Shown here: piece after piece, positions 1-5,198 of the stretch
How the letters are laid out: the number at the start of each line of letters is the position of its first letter
How positions within the stretch are numbered: position 1 is the first letter of the stretch
Translations under genes and position numbers: made by a program
Notes under the pieces: generated by a model
Told to the model about the DNA's origin: nothing
The model's input: the letters and a program-made list of their open reading frames with translations, nothing else
Database searches by the model: none
Source: Streptomyces sp. NRRL S-118
GTDB lineage: Bacteria; Actinomycetota; Actinomycetes; Streptomycetales; Streptomycetaceae
DNA length: 5,198 bases
Direction of reading: 5' to 3'
Assembly: GCF_000716335.1 (NCBI RefSeq)
Contig: NZ_KL591012.1
Coordinates: 1-5,198 of the forward strand

Positions 1-4
1 TGGG

Positions 5-34
5 AAAGCCCCGCACCGTATGGTGCGGGGCTTT
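5..34. terminator. Rho-independent terminator of an upstream transcript
   Basis: A perfect 13-bp stem (5-17 with 22-34) closes a 4-nt loop (GTAT). Its GC-rich core is followed on the + strand by four Ts at 32-35, and the mirrored A run makes it usable on the - strand too. No gene starts or ends near it inside the window, so it most likely ends a gene or tRNA left of position 1. It would also insulate the tRNA-Thr promoter downstream. Confidence 0.8.
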
Positions 35-141
35 TCCGCGTTTTAGGCCCAGGTCTCGGGCGGAGACTCTTTTCGGCTCTGGGCAGGTGAGAGGGCGTCA
101 GGATGCGGGAACCCGTGCGGTGTTGCCGGAGTGGGAGCCGG

Positions 142-171
142 TTAGGCGAATCCGTTCGTTCGGGGTATGCT
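142..171 (+). promoter_or_regulatory. Candidate vegetative promoter of tRNA-Thr
   Basis: A -10-like hexamer TATGCT (166-171) lies 18 bp after a weak -35-like TTAGGC (142-147). Transcription would begin near 178, giving a leader of about 35 nt before the tRNA. The -10 fits the TAnnnT pattern of principal-sigma promoters in Streptomyces, while the -35 is poor. Nothing else in the 35-212 spacer looks more like a promoter. This is inferred from motif and position only. Confidence 0.4.
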
Positions 172-185
172 CTATCCCGTTGCCG

Positions 186-199
186 CGAGGGAAACCTCG
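186..199 (+). other. GNRA-capped hairpin in the tRNA leader
   Basis: CGAGG (186-190) and CCTCG (195-199) form a 5-bp stem closed by a GAAA tetraloop, a very stable fold. It ends 13 nt before the mature 5' end of tRNA-Thr and would lie in the precursor leader removed by RNase P. Any role in processing is a guess. Confidence 0.4.
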
Positions 200-212
200 A
201 AGCGACAAGCCG

Positions 213-285
213 GCCCCTATAGCTCAGTCGGCAGAGCGTCTCCATGGTAAGGAGAAGGTCAACGGTTCGATTCCGTTTGGGGGCT
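213..285 (+). tRNA. tRNA-Thr (anticodon GGT)
   Basis: A complete cloverleaf can be drawn by hand. The acceptor stem is GCCCCTA (213-219) with TGGGGGC (278-284), including one T-G wobble, and T285 is the discriminator. The D stem is GCTC (222-225) with GAGC (234-237), and its loop carries the conserved GG at 230-231. The anticodon stem is TCTCC (239-243) with GGAGA (251-255), around a 7-nt loop whose anticodon GGT is at 246-248, reading the threonine codons ACC and ACU. The T stem is AACGG (261-265) with CCGTT (273-277), loop TTCGATT. The 3' CCA is not encoded (TCT follows), as is common in Streptomyces. It is transcribed alone towards the convergent gene, with the terminator at 295-329 just downstream. 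Confidence 0.95.
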
Positions 286-294
286 CTGGAACGA

Positions 295-329
295 AAGAGG
301 ACCCCCGCCCAAGTGGCGGGGGTCCTCTT
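295..329. terminator. Bidirectional terminator between tRNA-Thr and osaC
   Basis: A perfect 15-bp stem (295-309 with 315-329) encloses a 5-nt loop. It starts 10 nt after the tRNA discriminator base and lies 33 nt past the stop codon of the convergent - strand gene. The stem ends in AA/TT with short U-rich tails in both directions (CTTC on +, CTTTC on -), so one hairpin can serve both converging transcripts. Confidence 0.88.
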
Positions 330-361
330 CGCGTTGGCGGCAGGGGCGACGGCCCTGTCCG

Positions 362-3013
362 TCAGTCGGTGTGCGGCTCCGGGACACGCATCGCCAGGAT
401 CGCCATGTCGTCGGACGGCGGCTCGGCTGCGAAACGTTCGACCGCGCGCATCACGCGGGCGGTGACCGCGCCGGCCGTCAGGCCCGTACACGTGGTGAGG
501 ACGTCCATCAGGCCGTCGTCGCCGAGCATGCGGGAGCCCTCGCGGCGTTCGGTGACGCCGTCGGTGACGCACAGCAGGACGTCGCCCGGATCCAGGGTGA
601 CGGTCTCCTCGTACAGTTCCAGGTCGTCCATGACGCCGAGGAGCGGCTGCGGTTCGGCGGCCGGCTCGACCGTGCCGTCCTGCCGCAGGCGCAGCGGGAG
701 CGGGTGGCCGGCGCAGACGACCTTGAGGAGGGCGCTGCCGTCCTCCTGGGGCCACAACTCGCCGTAGAGCAGGGTGAGGAAGCGGGAGCGGGCGCCCTCG
801 TCGAGGATCGCGGCGTTCAGGCGCTCCAGGACCGCGGGGCCGCCGAAGCCCTCACGGGCCAGCAGGCGCAGGGCGTGGCGGGCGAGGCCGGTGACGGCCG
901 CGGCTTCCGGACCCGTACCGCAGACGTCGCCGATGGCGAAGCCGTACGCGTTGTCGCGGATCGGGAAGAGGTCGTAGAAGTCGCCGCCGACCTCGTTGCC
1001 TTCGCCGGCCGCGCGGTAGATGACGTCGACCTCGACGCCCGGCACCTGCGGGAGGCCCGGAGGCAGCAGGCTGCGCTGGAGCGACTGGCTGATGGCCGTG
1101 CGCTCGGAGTACAGGCGTGCGTTGTCGAGGGCGAGGGCGGCCCGGCGGGAGAGGTCCTCGGCGAGCTCCAGGATCTCCTGGCGGAAGTGGTCGTCGGACG
1201 GCTTGCCCAGCGTCAGCATGCCGATGACGCGGTTACGGGCGACCAGCGGCAGGACGACCGTCTCGCCGCCGACCGCGCTGGCCGTCGCCAGGGTCGTACC
1301 GATGCCGGACGACAGCGGGCTGGAGCCGTACCCCAGCTCGCGCATGGAGGTGCGCAGGGCGGCCTGGTGGGCGGCGTCGGAAGGGGCGGTCCAGACGCGG
1401 GCCCCGGGGGAGGGGACCGGCTCCGGCGGCGGGATCTTGGACAGGAGGGCCTTGAGGCCGTCGATGCGGTCCTCGTCCTCGTGGAGGACGTAGGAGAGGT
1501 ACGGGTCGGAGGACTGGTCGGCGATCGTGTAGACGGCGCACCAGGTGGCCAGCGTCGGCACCGTCATCTGGGCCATGAGGGCCAGGGTCTGGTCCCGGTC
1601 CAGGGTGCCGGCCAGCAGGTCGGAGGCCTCGACGAGGAAGCTGAGGGAGCCGCGGCGGAGACGCTCGAGTTCGCCCAGACGCGCCGACTCCACGGCGAGG
1701 GCGATGCGGTCCGCGGCGAACTGGAGGCGCAGGGCTTCCTCGTTCGAGTACCGCCCGGAGGCCTCCGCGGCGACGCCCAGCGAGCCCGTGAGGCGTCCCT
1801 CGACCTTGAGGGGGACGGTGACGACCGAGCGCATGCCGGTGCCGTTGAGGAGCGGTACGGCGCCGGGGACGGCCGCGAGGTCCTCGTGGACGGCGGGCAT
1901 GCGGGCGGAGGAGTAGCGGCTGGTGCCGGACTCGACGGGCACGCGGGCGAAGCGCTGGCGGGCCGAGGGGAGCCCGGTCGTGGCGCGGACCTCCAGCTCG
2001 GTCTCGTCGTCCGTGGCCAGCAGGAGGAAGGCGGCGTCGCCGTCGAGCATGTCGCGGGCGCGCTCGACGGTCCGCTGCAGCAGGCCGTCGAGGTCGTCAG
2101 GGGCGGGGGAGCCGATGAAGACCTCGAAGGGGTCGGAGCTGCGGCCCTCGGAGCCCGAGTCGGTCACGGGGGTGCGGGGCGGGGACTGGAGGACGGCGCG
2201 CTCGTAGTCGCGGACGAGGAGGCAGACGGTGGACGGTTCGCCGTGGGTGTCGCGGACGCGCAGGTGGGAGGCGTAGACGGGGATGACGCGGCCGTCGGCG
2301 CAGCGGATGCCGTAACTGCCCTCCCAGCGGGAGAGCCGCAGGGCCTCGGCGAGGCCGGTGCCGATGCCGGGGGTGTGGGGCCAGGCGGCGAAGTCACCGA
2401 GCGGTTTGCCGACGACCTGGTCGGCGGCGTACCCGAAGAGGCGCTCGGCGTCCTCGTTCCAGGCGGTGATGGTGCCGTTGCGGTCGATCTGGGCGACGGC
2501 GACGCGGACGCGTTCGTCGGCCACGGGGAGGAGGTCGTCGGGGAGCGCGGGGCCGGCGGAGCGGGTGCCGACGGGGCGTTCGGGGAGGTCGAGCTGGAAC
2601 CAGACCTGTTTGCGGGTGGGGGAGTACTCCACGCCCCAGCGGGAGGCCAGGGCGGCGCACAGCAGCAGTCCGCGGCCGTTCTCGCGCTCCGGGTGCACCT
2701 CGGTGCGGCCGGAGCCCTGGAGGGGCACCTCGCGCTCCGGGTAGCGGTCGGCGACCTCGACGCGTACGCCGTGCTCGGTGCGCAGGCACAGGACGTCGGC
2801 GGCGGTGCCGGCGTGGATCACCGCATTGGTGACCAGTTCGCTGGTGAGGACGACGGCGTCGTCGACGACATCGCCGTAACCCCAGCCCTGGAGGGTGTCC
2901 CGGACGAAGGCCCGGGCGGTCGCCACGGACCGCCCCACGGGCTCGAAGGTGGCGGCCGCCCGAGCGGTGATCACAGAACTCCTCGTACGCGTTTCGACGC
3001 CCGGCTCTGCCAT
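362..3013 (-). CDS. osaC: OsaC-like SigB-binding regulator (RsbW kinase-PAS-GAF-GAF-PP2C)
   Basis: An 883-residue cytoplasmic signalling protein if started at ATG 3013. Domains in order: an RsbW/HATPase_c domain (about 20-145) with N-box SELVTNAVIHAG (58-69, Asn63), ADR (Asp89) and glycine box ENGRG (111-115); a PAS domain (about 167-269, core WNEDAERLFGY); GAF1 (about 306-446); GAF2 (about 456-634); a short helical linker; and a PP2C/SpoIIE phosphatase (about 652-879) with GGDFYDLF (Asp678), GDVCGTG (Asp696), AGHPLP, TDGVTE (Asp818) and SDDM (868-869). Both catalytic domains look intact. No membrane segment is visible. From memory, S. coelicolor OsaC has this architecture, is encoded divergently from osaAB, binds SigB through its RsbW-like domain and limits SigB activity after osmotic shock. 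Other starts are GTG 3061 (899 aa) and GTG 2974 (870 aa); the last has the best ribosome binding site. Streptomyces has many paralogues of this domain order, so the name rests on context as well as sequence. Confidence 0.88.
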   Translation of the reverse strand: MAEPGVETRTRSSVITARAAATFEPVGRSVATARAFVRDTLQGWGYGDVVDDAVVLTSELVTNAVIHAGTAADVLCLRTEHGVRVEVADRYPEREVPLQGSGRTEVHPERENGRGLLLCAALASRWGVEYSPTRKQVWFQLDLPERPVGTRSAGPALPDDLLPVADERVRVAVAQIDRNGTITAWNEDAERLFGYAADQVVGKPLGDFAAWPHTPGIGTGLAEALRLSRWEGSYGIRCADGRVIPVYASHLRVRDTHGEPSTVCLLVRDYERAVLQSPPRTPVTDSGSEGRSSDPFEVFIGSPAPDDLDGLLQRTVERARDMLDGDAAFLLLATDDETELEVRATTGLPSARQRFARVPVESGTSRYSSARMPAVHEDLAAVPGAVPLLNGTGMRSVVTVPLKVEGRLTGSLGVAAEASGRYSNEEALRLQFAADRIALAVESARLGELERLRRGSLSFLVEASDLLAGTLDRDQTLALMAQMTVPTLATWCAVYTIADQSSDPYLSYVLHEDEDRIDGLKALLSKIPPPEPVPSPGARVWTAPSDAAHQAALRTSMRELGYGSSPLSSGIGTTLATASAVGGETVVLPLVARNRVIGMLTLGKPSDDHFRQEILELAEDLSRRAALALDNARLYSERTAISQSLQRSLLPPGLPQVPGVEVDVIYRAAGEGNEVGGDFYDLFPIRDNAYGFAIGDVCGTGPEAAAVTGLARHALRLLAREGFGGPAVLERLNAAILDEGARSRFLTLLYGELWPQEDGSALLKVVCAGHPLPLRLRQDGTVEPAAEPQPLLGVMDDLELYEETVTLDPGDVLLCVTDGVTERREGSRMLGDDGLMDVLTTCTGLTAGAVTARVMRAVERFAAEPPSDDMAILAMRVPEPHTD
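2979..2984 (-). promoter_or_regulatory. Shine-Dalgarno-like GAGGAG inside the osaC 5' end
   Basis: Read on the - strand, GAGGAG lies 4 nt before GTG 2974-2972, which would start the protein at MITARAAATF, right at the edge of the RsbW-like domain. The ATG at 3013 has only a GGGGAGGGG run 11 or more nt upstream, and GTG 3061 only a G run. The best ribosome binding site therefore supports the shortest form, but the hexamer also encodes Arg-Ser in the longer forms, so it could be chance. Confidence 0.4.
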
Positions 3014-3135
3014 GGTCGGCCCTGCCCCTCCCCGGTGCCCGGTGGTCGCGCTCCGCCGCACCGCCCCCAGCCGGGCGGACCGGGGCGGTTGGACAGCCGG
3101 ATGCCAGGTTACTTACCTTCGCTGTCCGGGCGGGT

Positions 3136-3148
3136 GGTGGTCACCACC
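3136..3148. promoter_or_regulatory. Dyad GGTGGT-C-ACCACC, possible operator
   Basis: Perfect 6-bp arms (3136-3141 and 3143-3148) flank a single central C. The lack of a loop makes an RNA hairpin unlikely, but such a dyad suits a dimeric DNA-binding protein. It lies 123 bp upstream of the osaC ATG and 172 bp upstream of the osaA GTG. The binding protein, if any, is unknown. Confidence 0.35.
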
Positions 3149-3153
3149 GTTTC

Positions 3154-3174
3154 CGTCCCCCGAGGGTGGGGACG
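3154..3174. repeat. Inverted repeat CGTCCCC / GGGGACG
   Basis: Perfect 7-bp arms (3154-3160 and 3168-3174) enclose a 7-nt loop. No T run follows on either strand, which argues against a terminator. It begins 6 bp from the dyad at 3136-3148 and its last base is the first base of a GTTATG repeat, so it belongs to the same cluster of candidate control sites. Confidence 0.45.
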
Positions 3175-3200
3175 TTATGCGAAGCTGCCGAACTGTTATG
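3174..3200 (+). repeat. GTTATG direct repeat, 21-bp spacing
   Basis: GTTATG occurs at 3174-3179 and again at 3195-3200, 21 bp apart, close to two helical turns. Read on the - strand each copy is CATAAC, a loose -10-like hexamer, so these may be promoter elements for osaC or protein sites on one face of the DNA. Confidence 0.35.
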
Positions 3201-3206
3201 GCCTCG

Positions 3207-3281
3207 ATCGCTCGTGGTGAAACACTGGGAGGGCTTCCGGCTGCGGTCCGGGCATTCCCTGCCCGAGCAGCCACGAGCGAT
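3207..3281. repeat. Long-range 11-bp inverted repeat
   Basis: ATCGCTCGTGG (3207-3217) is the exact reverse complement of CCACGAGCGAT (3271-3281). The arms are separated by 53 nt and their centres by 64 bp, about six helical turns. In RNA they could close a long stem over an inner hairpin (CGGGCA 3249-3254 with TGCCCG 3260-3265); in DNA they could be paired protein sites. Either role is inference. Confidence 0.4.
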
Positions 3282-3291
3282 GCCCGAGCAG
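3260..3291 (+). repeat. Phased CGAGC repeats upstream of osaA
   Basis: TGCCCGAGCAG occurs exactly at 3260-3270 and 3281-3291, a 21-bp step. A third CGAGC sits between them, so CGAGC recurs at 3264, 3274 and 3285, steps of 10 and 11 bp on one face of the helix. Direct repeats at about 11 bp are typical of OmpR/PhoP-type response regulator boxes, but this motif matches none I know. The cluster ends 28 nt before the osaA start codon, so it could instead act in the mRNA leader. Confidence 0.4.
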
Positions 3292-3307
3292 TACGGTCAA
3301 CCCCTGC

Positions 3308-3315
3308 GGGAGGGA
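3308..3315 (+). promoter_or_regulatory. Ribosome binding site of osaA
   Basis: GGGAGGGA contains GGAGG (3309-3313), 6 nt before GTG 3320. This spacing is ideal and fixes the start there rather than at the in-frame GTG 3332 or at any ATG further downstream. Confidence 0.85.
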
Positions 3316-3319
3316 CACG

Positions 3320-5198
3320 GTGGAGTCTGGCGTGACGGCGCGGAGCGGAAGCACGCGCGCGAAGGGCGGGCGGTCCCGGAGCGGTGGGACGGTCGAGGTG
3401 GATGCCGCTGCCCTGGAGCGGCTGCTGACCGCCCTGGCGTCGATGCGGGACGGCAACTTCCGCAAACGCCTGACCGTGACCGGTGACGGTGTGATGGCGG
3501 AGATCGCCGCCGTCTTCAACGAGGTCGCCGACCGCAAGCTGCACCTGACCGGTGAGCTGCAGCGGGTCCGGCGGATGGTCGGGCGCGAGGGCAAGCTGTC
3601 GGAGCGGCTGGAGGTCGGGGCCAGCGAGGGCGCCTGGGCGCAGGCCATCGAGGCGGCGAACGCCCTGGTCGACGATCTGACGCGGCCCGTGTCGGAGGTC
3701 GGGCGGGTGCTGTCCGCGGTCGCGGAGGGTGACCTGGAGCAGCGGATGGAGCTGCGCTCGGAGAGCCTCGACGGGACGGTGCGGCCGTTGCGCGGGGAGT
3801 TCCTCAAGGTCGCCCGTACCGTCAACAACCTGGTCGACCAGCTCTCGGCGTTCACCGACGAGGTGACCCGGGTGGCGCTGGAGGTCGGCACCGAGGGCAA
3901 GCTCGGCGGGCAGGCGCAGGTGCGCGGCATGTCCGGTTCCTGGAAGGATCTCCAGGATTCGGTGAACACCATGGCGTACCGGCTGACGGCTCAGGTGCGG
4001 GACATCGCTCTCGTGACGACGGCGGTCGCCAAGGGCGATCTGTCGCGGAAGGTCACCGTGCACGTGGCCGGTGAGATGCTCCAGCTGAAGAACACCGTGA
4101 ACACGATGGTGGACCAGCTGTCGTCCTTCTCCTCCGAGGTCACGCGGGTGGCCCGCGAGGTGGGTACGGAGGGCGAGCTGGGCGGTCAGGCCGAGGTGCC
4201 GGGCGTGGCGGGGGTGTGGAAGGACCTCACCGACTCCGTCAACACGATGGCGGGCAACCTGACGTCCCAGGTGCGGGGCATCGCCGAGGTGACGACGGCG
4301 GTCGCCAACGGCGACCTGTCGCAGAAGGTGACCGTCAGTGCGCGGGGCGAGGTGGCGCAGCTCGCCGACACGATCAATCAGATGACCGAGACGCTGCGGA
4401 CGTTCGCCGACGAGGTGACGCGCGTGGCGAGCGAGGTCGGTGCCGAGGGCCTCCTCGGCGGGCAGGCGCAGGTGCCGGGCGCGGCCGGCACGTGGAAGGA
4501 CCTGACGGACTCGGTCAACACCGTGTTCCGGAACCTGACCACTCAGGTGAGGGACATCGCGCAGGTGACGACGGCGGTGGCGAACGGTGACCTGTCGCAG
4601 AAGGTCACGGTCGACGTGGCCGGGGAAATGCTGGAGTTGAAGAACACCGTCAACACGATGGTGGACCAGCTGTCGGCGTTCGGTTCCGAAGTGACGCGGG
4701 TGGCCCGCGAGGTGGGTGTCGAGGGCCGGCTGGGCGGCCAGGCGCATGTGCCGGGCGCCGCGGGGACGTGGAAGGACCTGACCGACTCGGTCAACACGGC
4801 GTTCCGCAACCTCACCGGTCAGGTGCGGGACATCGCGCAGGTGACGACGGCGGTGGCGAACGGTGATCTGACGCAGAAGGTCACCGTCGACGTCGCGGGC
4901 GAGATGCTGGAGCTGAAGAACACGGTCAACACGATGGTCGCGCAGCTGTCGTCGTTCGCCGACCAGGTGACGCGGATGGCGCGGGACGTGGGCACGGAGG
5001 GCCGGCTGGGTGGTCAGGCGCGCGTCGACGGCGTCTCGGGCACGTGGAAGGAGCTCACGGACTCCGTCAACTTCATGGCCGGGAACCTGACGTCCCAGGT
5101 GCGGCAGATCGCGCAGGTGACGACGGCCGTGGCGCGCGGTGACCTGTCGCAGAAGATCGACGTGGACGCGCGGGGCGAGATCCTGGAGCTGAAGAACA
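3320..5198 (+). CDS. osaA: OsaA-like poly-HAMP sensor histidine kinase, 5' part
   Basis: The frame is open from GTG 3320 through the right edge: 626 codons plus one base, so the C-terminus is missing. After a basic, low-complexity N-terminus (residues 1-28, [10 protein letters not shown] onward) the whole visible part is a run of at least 13 HAMP units of about 46 residues. Two types alternate: one with [11 protein letters not shown] and [13 protein letters not shown], the other with [10 protein letters not shown], EGxLGGQA and [13 protein letters not shown]. The GDL motif falls at residues 137, 239, 331, 423, 515 and 607. No signal peptide or membrane helix is seen, so the protein should be cytoplasmic. 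HAMP units relay conformational signals, and long soluble arrays are typical of hybrid kinases such as fungal Nik1/Os-1. From memory, S. coelicolor OsaA is a very large hybrid kinase of about 1,800 residues with this N-terminus, acting with response regulator OsaB in osmoadaptation. The kinase domain is expected downstream but is not seen here. The divergent osaC neighbour supports the name. Confidence 0.87.
   Translation, partial: MESGVTARSGSTRAKGGRSRSGGTVEVDAAALERLLTALASMRDGNFRKRLTVTGDGVMAEIAAVFNEVADRKLHLTGELQRVRRMVGREGKLSERLEVGASEGAWAQAIEAANALVDDLTRPVSEVGRVLSAVAEGDLEQRMELRSESLDGTVRPLRGEFLKVARTVNNLVDQLSAFTDEVTRVALEVGTEGKLGGQAQVRGMSGSWKDLQDSVNTMAYRLTAQVRDIALVTTAVAKGDLSRKVTVHVAGEMLQLKNTVNTMVDQLSSFSSEVTRVAREVGTEGELGGQAEVPGVAGVWKDLTDSVNTMAGNLTSQVRGIAEVTTAVANGDLSQKVTVSARGEVAQLADTINQMTETLRTFADEVTRVASEVGAEGLLGGQAQVPGAAGTWKDLTDSVNTVFRNLTTQVRDIAQVTTAVANGDLSQKVTVDVAGEMLELKNTVNTMVDQLSAFGSEVTRVAREVGVEGRLGGQAHVPGAAGTWKDLTDSVNTAFRNLTGQVRDIAQVTTAVANGDLTQKVTVDVAGEMLELKNTVNTMVAQLSSFADQVTRMARDVGTEGRLGGQARVDGVSGTWKELTDSVNFMAGNLTSQVRQIAQVTTAVARGDLSQKIDVDARGEILELKN
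3845..5198 (+). repeat. Tandem 276-bp repeats coding 92-residue HAMP pairs
   Basis: Units run 3845-4120, 4121-4396, 4397-4672, 4673-4948 and 4949-5198 (cut by the window edge), each coding exactly 92 residues with no indel. The third and fourth are closest: positions 4551-4590 and 4827-4866 are identical over 40 bp at a 276-bp offset. The second unit differs most in its canonical HAMP ([16 protein letters not shown] in place of the usual [16 protein letters not shown]). The pattern indicates growth by tandem duplication of a HAMP pair. Confidence 0.9.

Larger units (their letters stand above)
3014..3319. other. Divergent osaC-osaA intergenic regulatory region
   Basis: The 306 bp between the divergent starts hold no convincing gene and must contain the promoters of both genes. 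I see no strong principal-sigma promoter on either strand. Weak possibilities are TTGGAC (3089-3094) with TTACCT (3113-3118) on +, and GTTTCA with CATAAC (3223-3195) on -. The region is rich in symmetry: a 13-bp dyad (3136-3148), a 7-bp stem-loop (3154-3174), paired GTTATG repeats, a phased CGAGC cluster and a long-range inverted repeat, listed separately. Base composition is less extreme around 3171-3230 than in the flanking genes, typical of a control region. Confidence 0.7.

Noticed and set aside
213..285. tRNA-Thr as an attachment site of an integrated element
   Set aside because: tRNA genes are common integration sites, but I found no second copy of the tRNA 3' end in the window and no integrase or excisionase next to it.
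87..767. Open frames across the tRNA and terminator (87-767 and 244-465, +)
   Set aside because: They run through tRNA-Thr, the terminator and the antisense of osaC, and their products look like translated structural RNA and shadow sequence.
3154..3174. Inverted repeat read as a terminator
   Set aside because: No T run follows on either strand, and it lies between divergent gene starts where a terminator is not expected.
371..3220. A 949-codon + strand open frame antisense to osaC
   Set aside because: Its product is a low-complexity run of Gly, Ala, Arg, Val and Asp with no domain, typical of an antisense frame in GC-rich DNA. The opposite strand encodes recognisable domains with intact motifs.
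3280..3486. Possible upstream open frame starting ATG 3280 (MPEQYGQPL) and overlapping the osaA start
   Set aside because: No good ribosome binding site precedes it, it runs out of frame far into osaA, and its product is composition-driven with no recognisable domain.
3113..4747. A 544-codon - strand open frame with repeated His/Arg/Leu-rich motifs
   Set aside because: Its repeats mirror the 276-bp HAMP repeats on the other strand. The + frame gives conserved HAMP motifs and has an ideal ribosome binding site.

Overview
The window reads as Streptomyces or a close actinomycete. It is very GC-rich with strong third-position GC bias, it uses GTG starts, no TTA codons were noticed in the coding frames, and the two large proteins match the Streptomyces osmoadaptation locus as I remember it. 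The species cannot be fixed from the sequence.

Layout from left to right. A rho-independent terminator (5-34) closes something lying off the left edge. A short spacer with a plausible promoter leads into tRNA-Thr(GGT) at 213-285 on the + strand. A strong symmetric terminator (295-329) sits between this tRNA and the convergent gene on the - strand. That gene (3013 down to 362) encodes a five-domain regulator: RsbW-like ATPase/kinase, PAS, GAF, GAF, then a PP2C/SpoIIE-type phosphatase. I identify it as OsaC. A divergent intergenic region of 306 bp (3014-3319) carries several inverted and direct repeats. From 3320 to the right edge runs the start of a + strand gene, 626 codons of an open frame, made almost wholly of tandem HAMP units. 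I identify it as OsaA, the hybrid sensor histidine kinase of the same locus. Its kinase and receiver domains would lie beyond the window.

How the genes may work together. From memory of the S. coelicolor work, OsaA and its partner OsaB are a two-component pair needed for osmoadaptation. OsaC, encoded divergently next to them, binds the stress sigma factor SigB and helps bring SigB activity back down after osmotic shock. The window shows the same divergent osaC-osaA arrangement, with all nucleotide-binding and phosphatase motifs of OsaC apparently intact.

The most notable structure is the HAMP array of OsaA. It keeps an exact 92-residue (276 bp) period of paired HAMP units, resembling the roughly 90-residue repeats of fungal group III osmosensing kinases (Nik1/Os-1). 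The intergenic region also holds helically phased repeats (CGAGC three times at 10-11 bp steps, GTTATG twice at 21 bp) that no annotated feature explains. I see no mobile element, CRISPR array or clearly new system.
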